Part shown: piece after piece, positions 47,800-56,529 of the stretch
Position numbering within the stretch: position 1 is the first letter of the stretch
How the letters are laid out: the number at the start of each line of letters is the position of its first letter
DNA from: Adhaeribacter radiodurans
Lineage (GTDB): Bacteria > Bacteroidota > Bacteroidia > Cytophagales > Hymenobacteraceae
Length of the DNA: 64,000 nucleotides
Reading direction: 5' to 3'
Assembly: GCF_014075995.1 (NCBI RefSeq)
Contig: NZ_CP055153.1
Coordinates: 4,402,001 to 4,466,000 of the forward strand
Translations under genes and position numbers: made by a program
Notes under the pieces: generated by a model
Told to the model about the DNA's origin: nothing
Seen by the model: only the letters and a program-made list of their open reading frames with translations
The model's database searches: none

Positions 47800-48217
47800 C
47801 TTAAATTAAAAAGTTCTCTTTTGCAATAAAACGGGTAAATTCAAGAGTAATTCCAAACTTTACTTTTAAAGAATAATTCAGGCATCGAACTGGTGCCAGA
47901 GTATTTTTTTTAAGATTGTTAGTTAGTCTTAGTAAATACTTAAGCAGTTTATATCAACCCACATTCATTATAAATTACATAACTAATCCTCAAATTAGAC
48001 TAGCAGAAACTGTTTTGGAATTCGACAAATTAACGTTGCATAAAATTTCTGGTATAACTAGCTGTTTTTGCTAAATACCTATCTTCTATTGCCCTCTCTG
48101 CAATTAAAGCCTAGTTACAATTCTGAAATGAGTTATAAGCACATACAGCCATACTCCATAATGCTGTATGTGCTTAATATACAAACTACTATCTATACTT
48201 TAATTAAAAGTAGTGTG
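47800..48217. other. Intergenic region with a long hairpin
   Basis: No gene is supported here. A frame on the plus strand from 48068 looks random and overlaps the truncated gene on the other strand. The one clear structure is the 14-base inverted repeat at 48136-48176. Confidence 0.4.
48136..48176. repeat. 14-base perfect inverted repeat
   Basis: TAAGCACATACAGC (48136-48149) and GCTGTATGTGCTTA (48163-48176) are exact inverse copies around a 13-base loop. There is no T run, so a role as terminator, operator or element end is open. It lies 42 bases after the stop of the truncated gene at 48218. Confidence 0.6.
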
Positions 48218-48367
48218 TTATTTTTTGAGCGCACTAGCAACTCCGGCATACGTCTGGCTAATAATTTTTCCGTCTTTTATAATGAAGGTGTCGGAGGCGT
48301 AAGTCAGGTCAAGCACCGGAGTTTTCGCTTGCCAAAGAATATATCCAACATCCCCAACGGTAAACTC
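48218..48367 (-). pseudogene. Truncated SnoaL/NTF2-like gene, 3' end only
   Basis: On the minus strand, 49 codons ending in TAA read EFTVGDVGYILWQAK, then LTYASDTFIIKDGKIISQTYAG. This resembles the C-terminus of nuclear-transport-factor-2-like proteins. The frame runs straight into the end of the IS element at 48366, and no matching N-terminal half is found on the other side (49127 onward). The gene was therefore cut by insertion and the rest was deleted. Confidence 0.55.
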
Positions 48368-48399
48368 CTGAAATAGCTTTACACCAAAAATGTAAAGTT

Positions 48400-48606
48400 A
48401 TGAATAAAAGGAAATTAAAAGGAAACACCAAGGCAGCATATTCGTCTAAAGAGAAATGGATCATGGTCGAAGAAATTCGATCTGGCATGCTTACCATCCA
48501 ACAATTTACTCAGCAATACCAGCTTTCGGTATCCAACTTACAAGAATGGAATCGCTGGTACTATAAAACCAGGCTGTTAAGATATTATCGACCAAGACCA
48601 TCTTGA
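48400..48606 (+). pseudogene. IS3 OrfA remnant (helix-turn-helix part)
   Basis: This 68-codon frame starts MNKRKLKGNTKAAYSSKEKW and has the OrfA-type helix-turn-helix stretch (LTIQQFTQQYQLSVSNLQEW). After NRWYYK the sequence no longer matches OrfA and stops, marking the deletion junction near 48570. Confidence 0.7.
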
Positions 48607-49106
48607 TCACCGATGCTTATTCGCACAAGATTGTTGGATGGGCACTAGATACCACCTTACAGACCAAAGGATCATTGGCCGCATTGCAAATGGCAATTAA
48701 GAGTTTACCTAAGGGAAAAGAAAGGCTGATTCATCATTCTGACAGAGGCATTCAATATTGCTCGAAAGAATACATCCAACTCCTCCAAGCCAAGGACATC
48801 CGCATTAGTAGGACCAGCCAGGGTGATCCCGGGGAAAATGCTTTAGCAGAAAGAATAAATAGAACCATCAAAGAAGAATTTAATTGCCCGGCTTTTCTCT
48901 CTTTTGACTTGGCTAAAGCAGCTATTACCCAGGCCATCCTGTCTTATAACCAACTGCGCCCTCATGCTTCCTGTGATTACTTGACTCCTGCTCAGGCCCA
49001 CCTCCGAGAAGGCCTACTGAATAAGCGCTGGCGAAAATACAAAAGAAAAAATCCTGTCAACCAGGAGTGGTTAATTGAGAAATTAAATAGAATTTTTACT
49101 GTTTAA
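48603..49106 (+). pseudogene. IS3 OrfB transposase remnant
   Basis: The frame codes for the C-terminal 167 residues of an IS3/IS150-type DDE transposase: ITDAYSHKIVGW (first Asp), HHSDRGIQYCS (second Asp), and GENALAERINRTIKEEF (Glu), then the YNQLRPH motif. All three catalytic residues are present, but the N-terminal half is gone and the only start is a TTG at 48603, so a functional transposase is unlikely. Confidence 0.85.
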
Positions 49107-49160
49107 CCTGTAAAGCTATTTCAGGAATCTACCATGATCCCTCTCGTTTCGGGTAAGCTC

Positions 49161-51278
49161 CTAAACGGGTAAAAGAATGGTAAATTCGGCAAACTGTTCT
49201 TCTTGCGATTCTACTCTTAGTTCTCCCTGGTGGCCTTTGGTAATAATGTCATAGCTCAGCGACAAGCCCAAACCGGTACCTTGGCCGGTAGGTTTGGTGG
49301 TAAAGAAGGGCTGAAAAATTTTCTTCTTCACAATTTCCGGCATGCCGGTACCATTATCCCGCACTTTAATTTCTACTTTTTTATCTTGGTATCTGGTACT
49401 TACTCTTACCTCTGGTTGGTATTGGCCGTTAAGCTGGGCTTTCTTCTGTTGGGTGGCGTAAAAGGCATTATTTAATAGGTTGAGCAGCACTCTACCCAGT
49501 TCCTGAGGCACTACTTCTAATTTACCAACGGTGGAATCAAGTTCGGTTATTATATTAACATGAAAATCTTTGTCTTTTGCTCGCAAACCGTGGTAAGCTA
49601 GTCGCAGGTATTCCTCAGCTAAAGCATTAATATCGGTAAGTTCTTTCTGGCCGGTGCTAGCGCGCGAGTGCTGCAGCATGCCTTTGACAATGGAGTCGGC
49701 CCGTTGGCCGTGAAGAATAATCTTTTCCAAATTCTGCTTGATGTCTATTAGAAGGCCCGTCGCTTCGGCTACTTCCCCGGCGGCTAATCCCTGCTGCAGT
49801 TCTTCGATCAACTCTACTGATACGCCCGAGAAGTTAGTGACAAAATTGAGTGGGTTTTGAATTTCATGAGCAATACCCGCAGTCAGTTCACCCAGGGAGG
49901 CCATTTTTTCTCTTTGGATCAATTGGCTTTGGGCTTCTCTCAGTTCTTTAAGGAAGTTTTGCAGTTCGGAAGTTCGTTGTGCCACCTGTCTTTCCAAAGT
50001 TTCGTTTTGCGAGGTTAGTATTTGTTGCTTTTCTGCGGAAAGGGTTTCTACTTCTGCTAAATTTTGCTTTAAAGAGCGATGGGTTAAGGCAAAATCATAC
50101 CCCAAATAAATGGAAACAGTAATGGGAATACTGAAAATAGCTAAAGGGAAAAAGATGGTAGATAATGATGAATCAAAGATCTGAGAGGTAACTAAAAGCC
50201 AAAAGGTAAGAAAACTAATTCCGCCTGTGGCAATAATCCACGCACCTTTTTTATTATTTCGAATGGCTTTTAGGGCAACCCGGGTAATATCAATATTGAT
50301 TAAATTGGTAAAGCCAAAACCAAAAACCATCCATCCCCAGCCATAAATTAGAGCACCACAAGAAATGCTAATCACCCCTACAGCCAGGATGAAATAATAA
50401 ATCCATCCTCTTTTTTGCTCTAGTAAATCATAGATGGCAGTAAGCAAAAAAGAATAGCCAACCATCATGAGAACTAATAAGAAGTTATTAATAATAAAGA
50501 TTTGTTCGAGGAAAGGTTGTTTTTTCAGATATAGAATGAAAGACCAGTATACTGCTTGCATCAGGGCATATAAAGAAAAATAGAGGTTAACTTTTTGCGG
50601 GGGATTAGATACATAAAAAGCCAGGTAGAGGATGCCTAAAATGGCATATAAAGTTATAAAGACAACATTAATATTGATATCAAAAGCACTTATCTTTTCA
50701 TATTGGTCAAAAGCGTTTTCTACTGTATTCACTACGACAAATAAGGCTAGGTTTTCCCAGCCCCAATGAGCACTATATGAAATATGGGGCTGTAAAGCGT
50801 ATCGGATGGCCAGTATTTGCCTGCGTGCCTTTGTAACCGGAAAGGAAACCGATTTGCCAGTAGGTTTATAAGCCTTTACCTGTTCTGGGTTAGAGCTTAT
50901 CACGCCAAAACGATGAATTAATTTTCCATTTAAATATATTTCAGAAGCTCCTGATTGGTAAATCATCATTGCTAGCTGATTGTTTAAGGTACTATCTACT
51001 AGGAGATGGAGCCGAAACCAACCTATCCCTGATCGGGGAATTTGAGGAAACAAATCATGAATGTCTAAAGTAGGATTAATAGATTTCCATTTACTATCAT
51101 CATATTCCAGCTTTGCCCAATCCGGATTATCACCAGGATGATATTTCCAACCTTTGTCCAGTAAAATACCTTGTTCCCCTAATTGCTTTAGTTCCACTGC
51201 TTGGGAGGAAGTTTGCGCGAACATTTCTTGCCAAGTAAACAACAGCAGAACTATGGTGAGCTTAAAAGAAGTAGGCAT
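49161..51278 (-). CDS. 7TM-type sensor histidine kinase
   Basis: The 705-residue protein has a signal peptide (1-21), an extracytoplasmic jelly-roll domain like that of beta-galactosidases (about 40-175: WFRLHLLVD, EIYLNGKLI), seven transmembrane helices (about 205-395), a coiled coil (400-450), HisKA with His 471 in GIAHEIQNPLNF, and HATPase (VRDNGTGMP, GTGLGLSLSYDI). It resembles 7TM-DISM receptors that sense small molecules, probably carbohydrates. No receiver or response regulator is encoded beside it. Confidence 0.93.
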   Translation of the reverse strand: MPTSFKLTIVLLLFTWQEMFAQTSSQAVELKQLGEQGILLDKGWKYHPGDNPDWAKLEYDDSKWKSINPTLDIHDLFPQIPRSGIGWFRLHLLVDSTLNNQLAMMIYQSGASEIYLNGKLIHRFGVISSNPEQVKAYKPTGKSVSFPVTKARRQILAIRYALQPHISYSAHWGWENLALFVVVNTVENAFDQYEKISAFDININVVFITLYAILGILYLAFYVSNPPQKVNLYFSLYALMQAVYWSFILYLKKQPFLEQIFIINNFLLVLMMVGYSFLLTAIYDLLEQKRGWIYYFILAVGVISISCGALIYGWGWMVFGFGFTNLINIDITRVALKAIRNNKKGAWIIATGGISFLTFWLLVTSQIFDSSLSTIFFPLAIFSIPITVSIYLGYDFALTHRSLKQNLAEVETLSAEKQQILTSQNETLERQVAQRTSELQNFLKELREAQSQLIQREKMASLGELTAGIAHEIQNPLNFVTNFSGVSVELIEELQQGLAAGEVAEATGLLIDIKQNLEKIILHGQRADSIVKGMLQHSRASTGQKELTDINALAEEYLRLAYHGLRAKDKDFHVNIITELDSTVGKLEVVPQELGRVLLNLLNNAFYATQQKKAQLNGQYQPEVRVSTRYQDKKVEIKVRDNGTGMPEIVKKKIFQPFFTTKPTGQGTGLGLSLSYDIITKGHQGELRVESQEEQFAEFTILLPV

Positions 51279-51722
51279 AGGTTTACTCTTTATATTTTAT
51301 ACCAATAACAAAATCTTTATTGTACCAAATTCATAAACAGGAACTTACGCCGGTAAGGTAATGATAAAAATACTGTCTTATACTGAAACAAGCTGGTAAT
51401 ATTTATCTGAGGAAGCGACCGTTTTCCTGAGATTATATTAAGTTATTGAATATAGTTGAACTTATCAGGCACCTAGTTGGCCGAGTAGGAGAGGAGAGCG
51501 AAACTGCATCTATAATATAAGTAAATCGGGAAGAACAAATAAACTGCAAAGGGCAAACAGTTTCCACAAGGTATCCAGTAAAAATACCAGAAAAGGCTCT
51601 CAGAAAAACAGCTCGAAACTCTAGAAATGGCTTTTCTCCGATAACGAGTCTTATGTTAAATAAGCGCGCTTTTCTGGTTTTTGTACAATTTAAGTAACTG
51701 TAACTGTTTTACCAATTCTTTG
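51279..51722. other. Intergenic region between the kinase and the GIY-YIG pseudogene
   Basis: There is no supported gene. It contains a motif also seen at 54966 and 57224 (CTTATGTTAAATAAG at 51650-51664). In the minus direction the GIY-YIG stop codon (TAA in CCTATAACAAAG) overlaps a TATAAC sequence, with CGTTATCGG about 80 bases further on. These could be the arms of a second attC-like site, but pairing between them is weak. Confidence 0.35.
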
Positions 51723-52259
51723 TTATAGGCAGGCGGTGGTTATGATTTGACTAACATACTCAACAACGTCCAAAGGTAAATTTTGATTTGCCTTTGGTAA
51801 CCGTGAATTTAATACAGCGTCGATACCGTAACGAGATGAAATCTGAGCGATGAGTTCGTTTTCAATTAACTCCACATATTCGCGATTCTTTTTGTGTTCT
51901 GAAGGTGCCTCAATATCAAATGTTCGAATAGGAAAGACATGCATGCAAATCTTTGCTTTCTTTAAAAACTCACTAACTTCTGTTTTTGTCGCCGAATCGA
52001 AAACCTTATTTCTCTCCAGGTGAAGCTTTAAAATTTTGCTAGCAATGTGCCGGTAAAGTTGATTTTCTGTCGACCGTCCTTGATCACTCAGATGGGCACT
52101 TAATCTTCTAAAAGCGGGCCGGGCAGTGAAATGATTTCTATCCCCGGTCTAACCAACATAAAAGAATCGGCCATGTTGAGCATGGGTAACCTCAATCACG
52201 TAAACCAAATAACTCTCCACAAAATGATTTCCGTCTAATTCGAATTTGAAGTATTGCAT
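51723..52259 (-). pseudogene. GIY-YIG-like nuclease-domain gene with one in-frame TAG
   Basis: From ATG 52259 the frame reads VYVIEVTHAQHGRFFYVG, then TAG at codon 37 (52149-52151), then TGDRNHFTARPAFRRLSAHL in the same frame. It continues to TAA at 51723 (178 codons in all). FYVGxTGD...R..H is the GIY-YIG catalytic-core pattern, with Gln expected at the stop position (CAG to TAG is one change). There are no other frame breaks. It is either a very young pseudogene or an amber-suppressed gene. It lies at the 3' side of the attC-like site. Confidence 0.6.
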
Positions 52260-52289
52260 GGTAACTTATTTCATGATGCTGGAGCTTGC

Positions 52290-52420
52290 CCCTAACGTAC
52301 AAGCATTGCAGAAGGTGGGGCGATTACCTTCCGCTGCCTAAATTATTTAAAATGTCCATCCAGGATAATTTGGTTCAGCCTTTGTTCGTACCCCCATTTT
52401 TTGCAATGCACTGTTAGCGG
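52290..52420 (-). repeat. attC-like imperfect palindrome
   Basis: Read on the minus strand, CCGCTAACAGTGCATTGC begins the site and GCAATGCTTGTACGTTAGG ends it. The arms pair over CTAAC, GCATTGCA, AA and TGGGG, with unpaired bases between, around a loop of about 50 bases. The total of about 130 bases, the CTAAC/GTTAG ends and the extrahelical bases fit integron attC sites, though the end boxes deviate from the RYYYAAC/GTTRRRY consensus. The site lies 38 bases downstream of the MBL gene. Confidence 0.5.
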
Positions 52421-52457
52421 CTGGGCTTTTGTCAAACCGGCTTTCAATTGTTTATTT

Positions 52458-53189
52458 TTATTTGGCCTCACCTCCCCAGATTTCTTTCATTACAGAATTA
52501 AGGTCTATTAGTGCTTGACTACAATCACCATAAAATGAAGAACCGTGCATGGTTGCGAGTGTTTTTGGTTTAAGGTCTGACAATGAATAAAGTAGCTTTG
52601 CAGTATGATGAGTATAAGGTGTGTATTCCATTAGAGGTCCTTGTTCAAATTCAAGCATTGAATTCCTGTGTGAAGATAAAATGTCCTTGTCTGTTATATC
52701 CGCTACATTTCCATTTTGATGAAATAAATCGGAGCATAGCAAAGTCCTATTTGTTTCCTCGAACATTACCCCTGCATCCCATCCGTGGGGTAAATGAGGA
52801 GTTCTAATAAAACGATAATTATACTTTCCTGTATTTAAAACAGCATTACCTGCCATGGCAAAGGCGGGTCTTATCGCAAAATCCGACATATTAACAATAG
52901 CACCCGCTTCACTGCAAACAGCTTTAGCATCGGGTGCTGCCTGCAACCATTCATTAAGTGCGCCGCACTCGTCTACCTCAAAATGACTAAACCCTATCCA
53001 CCTTATCTGAGAAGGAGAAATGATTTTACTTACCGCTTCCAATAGCGCAGGAAACATTTGTCTCATTCCAGCGTGATAGAGCATAGGCTCCTCATCTTTA
53101 ATCAAAAAATGATTGAACTGCAAATTAAAATCTGGAACAAATACCGAAATTCGGTATACATCTGGGGCAATTTCTGAAACTTTAATCAT
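52458..53189 (-). CDS. MBL-fold di-iron (FprA/ODP-like) protein
   Basis: The 243-residue protein has an MBL fold with the di-iron HxExD pattern: His 69, Glu 71 and Asp 73 in SHFEVDEC, His 132 or 135 in PHLPHGW, Asp 154 in CSDLFH, and His 215 in TMHGSS. The order matches flavodiiron proteins and the related oxygen-binding ODP domains, which lack the flavodoxin part as this one does. An O2/NO-sensing or reducing function is inferred. It is flanked by GTTAG(C/G)GGCAAG boxes and an attC-like site, so it may be a captured cassette. Confidence 0.8.
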   Translation of the reverse strand: MIKVSEIAPDVYRISVFVPDFNLQFNHFLIKDEEPMLYHAGMRQMFPALLEAVSKIISPSQIRWIGFSHFEVDECGALNEWLQAAPDAKAVCSEAGAIVNMSDFAIRPAFAMAGNAVLNTGKYNYRFIRTPHLPHGWDAGVMFEETNRTLLCSDLFHQNGNVADITDKDILSSHRNSMLEFEQGPLMEYTPYTHHTAKLLYSLSDLKPKTLATMHGSSFYGDCSQALIDLNSVMKEIWGGEAK

Positions 53190-53250
53190 GGCATTTTGGT
53201 CTTATTGTTAAATTCATTGGTTATTGTTTTTTTTGAAATGATGCACCGTT

Positions 53251-53276
53251 GAACATGCCAGAGCCTTGCCGCTAAC
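53251..53276 (-). repeat. Cassette-boundary-like box 5' of the MBL gene
   Basis: On the minus strand GTTAGCGGCAAGGCTCTGGC resembles GTTAGGGGCAAGCTCCAGC, the sequence just after the attC-like site (52296-52271). With one base inserted they agree at about 20 of 23 positions. Identical ends on both sides of one gene are what cassette integration leaves. No palindromic partner was found upstream of this copy. Confidence 0.4.
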
Positions 53277-53779
53277 TACCAGCTAAACGGAGTCGTTCCG
53301 ATTATCTGCACTATGGATGGAGTAGATATACCTGCTTTAATAAGACTTGTCAGGGCTTTTCGGGTGATTGAGACTACTCTTTTCATGGTATAAGTAATAT
53401 AAAGAAAATTTACCAATCTTCTTACCAGTCTCCTTTTTTCTTTTAAAATACACTGTTGCTTGGACCATATTTCCATTTTGGGGTTTCCCACCACTAGCTG
53501 TAAAGCTTTGTTCAGTTGGCTAAAAGGAATTTAGGCCCAATTAGAGGAACTAATGGAGGATAACGGGTCTTTGCAAAGAGGATTTGGTAGGGACCAAACC
53601 TTACCTAGTCCGGAAATACGTTGACCGATTTGTCTCGTAAAACGACCTAAAAGTGCGATAGAAAAGAACCTGGTATTACCCGATCTTATAAGTAAAAAAG
53701 CATTGCATTTAGCCATCTCGCTAATCAAAAGCTTTTCTGCTTTTTTAAGATGGTTCGCTGAGAATGTTCTTGGGATATT
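53277..53779. other. Gene-poor region with decayed fragments
   Basis: I see no supported gene. A plus-strand frame at about 53533-53622 ends DQTLPSPEIR and may be a gene tail. Its last 12 bases plus 4 following bases (CGGAAATACGTTGACC, 53611-53626) recur at 55869-55884. Confidence 0.4.
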
Positions 53780-54802
53780 TTACCGCATCAAAAAAGTAAA
53801 GCGGTCAAGGTTTTGCAGAGCAATGCCCGTCCCGCGGCTTACGGCTCGTAAAGCATCTTCGGGCACGTGCACCGGCAGCTTAGTGATAGCGGCAATGCGG
53901 CGATCTAAACCGCGTAACAAGGCACCCCCACCCGTCAGGTAAATGCCGTTTTGGTAAATATCACTGGCTAGTTCCGGAGGGGTAATTTCCAAAGCTTTCA
54001 TCACCGCCTCTTCCATTTTGGCTACCGTTTTATCCAAACAGTGCGCTATTTCAACGTAGCTCACTTTAATCTTTTTCGGGATACCGCTCATCAAATCGCG
54101 GCCTAGAACCGCATAATCTTTCGGGGGAAACTCTAAGTCAACTGCAGCCGCGCCTACTTCTATTTTTATCTTTTCGGCCGTTCGAAGGCCTATCATTAAA
54201 TTGTGTTGTTGCCGCATGTACTGCAGGATTTCGGCATCAAATGTTTGTCCGGCCACCTTAATGGATTGATCACAAACAATGCCGCTCATAGCAATCACCG
54301 CTATTTCGGTAGTGCCACCGCCAATATCAATAATCATGTTACCTACCGGTTCTTCCACGTCAATTCCAATGCCCAACGCGGCCGCCATGGGTTCCTGAAT
54401 CAAATACACTTCTTTGGCCCCAGCTGTTTGGGCCGAGTCCCGGATGGCTCTTTTCTCTACTTCGGTAATCCCAGCTGGAATGCAAATGACCATGCGTAAA
54501 GAAGGGGTAAACCAGCCCTGGTCGAGCTGGATCATCTTAATTAAACCACGGATCAAGTGCTCGGCGGCATTAAAATCCGCAATTACACCGTCCATTAAAG
54601 GTCGAATCGTACGAATGTTTTCGTGTGTTTTGCCTTCCATCTGCTGGGCTTTGTGGCCCACGGCTAATACTTCCTGAGTAGTGCGATTAAAAGCAATAAT
54701 AGCTGGCTCATCCAGTACCAGCGCATTATTGTGCATAATCAAGATATTGGCCGTGCCTAAATCGATGGCAATATCTTGGGTTAAAAAGTTAAACAATCCC
54801 AT
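53780..54802 (-). CDS. MreB-family actin-like protein (isolated paralogue)
   Basis: The 340-residue protein has the MreB/actin ATPase motifs: phosphate 1 DIAIDLGTANILI, connect 1 CIPAGITEVEKRAIRDSA, phosphate 2 MIIDIGGGTTEIAVI, and adenosine YLTGGGALLRGLD. Length and fold are complete. In Bacteroidota the housekeeping mreB sits with mreC, mreD and pbp2, and none of these is here, so this is likely a second copy. Its N-terminus (GLFNFLTQDIAIDLGTAN) keeps the amphipathic membrane-binding start. Confidence 0.93.
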   Translation of the reverse strand: MGLFNFLTQDIAIDLGTANILIMHNNALVLDEPAIIAFNRTTQEVLAVGHKAQQMEGKTHENIRTIRPLMDGVIADFNAAEHLIRGLIKMIQLDQGWFTPSLRMVICIPAGITEVEKRAIRDSAQTAGAKEVYLIQEPMAAALGIGIDVEEPVGNMIIDIGGGTTEIAVIAMSGIVCDQSIKVAGQTFDAEILQYMRQQHNLMIGLRTAEKIKIEVGAAAVDLEFPPKDYAVLGRDLMSGIPKKIKVSYVEIAHCLDKTVAKMEEAVMKALEITPPELASDIYQNGIYLTGGGALLRGLDRRIAAITKLPVHVPEDALRAVSRGTGIALQNLDRFTFLMR

Positions 54803-55210
54803 ATTTCCCCGTGCTTTCTAACTAAATGCCGAACCTCAAAAGTAGGTTAAAATAAAGGAAAGTCCATCAACCTTCTTCTAGTTTGGAAAGAGCGAACCCC
54901 TTTAAATTAGGGTACCAAGAAAAAGCAATCAAATCTAATTTCCACCCTGGTCTTATAATCACAATCATGTTAAATAGAGCCCATTTTCTGGGATTCGCAC
55001 TATTTAGAAGCTACAAGGGGTAATCTTACTCCGTCGGGGCACGTATTTGGGCGGTAAATTCTTATAAGGTTAAATAACCGTAAATTTGACATTATAAATC
55101 TAGATTGCGAAATCGCAAAATGAAATATGAGGAATCTCGTAATTAAACCATACCCATCAGTTTGTAAATGTAACTTGCAAAATGAATATTATATTTCCGC
55201 ATTGCCTAAG
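54803..55210. other. Intergenic region upstream of the mreB paralogue
   Basis: This AT-rich stretch of 408 bases has no coding frame. It contains one copy of the CATGTTAAATA...TTTTCTGG motif (54966-54991), alignable over about 60 bases with the sequence at 51641-51700. Confidence 0.4.
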
Positions 55211-55468
55211 TTAGTTTTGCATCGTACTGGCCCAGTAAAACTGGATTTGCTGTTGATTTAATTGGTGTAGTCTATTAAGCAGCTGGAGTTTAATTTTCTG
55301 GAAGGCGAGATCTTTTTCCAAGGGTAAGCCCTGGAGAATGATTTCATCTAAATACCGAATATAAGCTTCTACCTGGCTGCGGTTTAGATTCTTTTCCTCC
55401 AGATTAGAGAAGATGTAATCTAACAATCTCGCCATAATCTTGTCGAATAATAAAGAGGGTATACGCAC
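55211..55468 (-). CDS. Small helical protein of unknown function
   Basis: The 85-residue frame is charged and helical, with SNLEEKNLNRSQVEAYIRYL and LNRLHQLNQQQIQFYW. An internal ATG at 55435 (MARLLDYIFSNLEE) may be the real start. No family recognised. Divergent from the next gene with only 17 bases between the longest frames. Confidence 0.5.
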   Translation of the reverse strand: MRIPSLLFDKIMARLLDYIFSNLEEKNLNRSQVEAYIRYLDEIILQGLPLEKDLAFQKIKLQLLNRLHQLNQQQIQFYWASTMQN

Positions 55469-55566
55469 AAGAGTAGTTTGGGTAGATGGGGTTAATACGG
55501 AAAAAAGGTGCCAGAAATAAGAAAATAACCAAAGTACCCCGAATGGGTGCGATCAGAGGAGAAAGA

Positions 55567-55851
55567 ATGGATATAGCAGAAGAATTATGGCTGAAAATAC
55601 CTTTGCGGCTGATGCCTTTAGGTCGCTTTATTAGTCAGATTGATAATCAGAGTGTAGTGTTTTCTTTTCCTTACTTGAGAAAGAAACAACTCGATAAATT
55701 AAAGGATAATGTTTTTCCAGATCATTTGATATGTACCGAATTCACGACTATGAAAATCACCTTGCCTAATTTCGCCGCCGATTCCGAGTTCATGACCAGT
55801 GAAAATTCCCGCGTCCTAGTGGACTGTTATTTTATCAATGCGGCGGGCTAG
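55567..55851 (+). CDS. Hypothetical protein of unknown function
   Basis: From ATG 55567 the frame encodes 94 residues (MDIAEELWLKIPLRLMPLG ... VLVDCYFINAAG). The frame is open upstream to a weaker start at 55486. It has balanced composition, Phe-rich strands (VVFSFPYLRKK) and no known motif. A small soluble protein is plausible, and nothing more can be said. Confidence 0.45.
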   Translation: MDIAEELWLKIPLRLMPLGRFISQIDNQSVVFSFPYLRKKQLDKLKDNVFPDHLICTEFTTMKITLPNFAADSEFMTSENSRVLVDCYFINAAG

Positions 55852-55878
55852 TAATCAGGTATTTAATTCGGAAATACG

Positions 55879-56034
55879 TTGACCAAGTGTCTCCAAAAAC
55901 AACAAAAAAAAGAGATTGAGAAATTTTGTAAAAACTATTATTTTTTATTAAATAAACGTCGCTTTCTGCTATCTCCTAAATTAGAAGTTACTCCTGATTT
56001 TTGGGACGAGTATTTGAGCAATATTATTCAATAA
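55879..56034 (+). CDS. Possible 51-residue remnant or small protein
   Basis: A TTG-started frame reads EIEKFCKNYYFLLNKRRFL then LSPKLEVTPDFWDEYL and stops at 56034. The composition looks protein-like and resembles the C-terminal end of a larger protein. It begins inside the second copy of the 16-base repeat. No family recognised. Confidence 0.3.
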   Translation: MTKCLQKQQKKEIEKFCKNYYFLLNKRRFLLSPKLEVTPDFWDEYLSNIIQ

Positions 56035-56136
56035 GTGTACTGGTAGTTAAGATGTTCAAATGCACCGAACGTATTTATTTAACTTAAGTGATTTATTTTA
56101 GCTACGTTAGATACTTATTTTATAATTTATCTAGTA

Positions 56137-56334
56137 ATGAGCACTTATACAGGAACTGTAAAATTTTACAATCGAGAAAAAGGCTTCGGCTTCATCAAAG
56201 TAGATGGTTCGAGCGAAGATTTATTCGTTCACCAGACGGGACTTATTGATACCATATCGGAAAATGACCAAGTCGAGTTTGACCAAGAGAAAGGTAAAAA
56301 GGGCATGAATGCCGTGAATGTCAAACGAATTTAA
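56137..56334 (+). CDS. Cold-shock domain protein
   Basis: The 65-residue CspA-type protein has TGTVKFYNREKGFGFIKVDG with RNP1 (KGFGFI) and RNP2 (DLFVHQ), the two single-stranded nucleic-acid-binding motifs. It is a normal one-domain length. A 5' region of about 100 bases precedes it. Such proteins melt RNA structure and act as RNA chaperones. Confidence 0.95.
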   Translation: MSTYTGTVKFYNREKGFGFIKVDGSSEDLFVHQTGLIDTISENDQVEFDQEKGKKGMNAVNVKRI

Positions 56335-56529
56335 TGCATTCCTTAATTTTCTATAAGAAGTACTTCTCCCGTAGGAGCCGATTGCTTATAGCCACTCCAG
56401 GGTCTTAGAAAAAGGTAAGTGGCACCGTAAAGCCGTGCTTAGAATGACGATACGCCTCTTCCTTTTCTCGTTCCCCATTTATTATGCTCATTAGGACGCC
56501 GATCATGACGCTACGCTCTAGAAAGCTTC

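Larger units (their letters stand above)
48366..49126 (+). mobile_element. Internally deleted IS3-family insertion sequence
   Basis: Perfect 18-base terminal inverted repeats, TCCTGAAATAGCTTTACA at 48366-48383 and TGTAAAGCTATTTCAGGA at 49109-49126, enclose 761 bases. The interior holds the start of an orfA-like gene joined to the second part of an IS3 orfB. Full IS3 elements are about 1.2-1.5 kb, so several hundred bases are missing. No target duplication flanks it, which fits a secondary deletion. Confidence 0.85.

Noticed and set aside
48068-48376. 102-residue plus-strand frame
   Set aside because: It runs through the hairpin and across the truncated gene on the other strand into the IS end. 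Random-looking sequence.
53276-53728. Two minus-strand frames (72 and 65 residues)
   Set aside because: Composition is unlike neighbouring proteins, with no motif or promoter. A gene tail on the plus strand fits this DNA at least as well.
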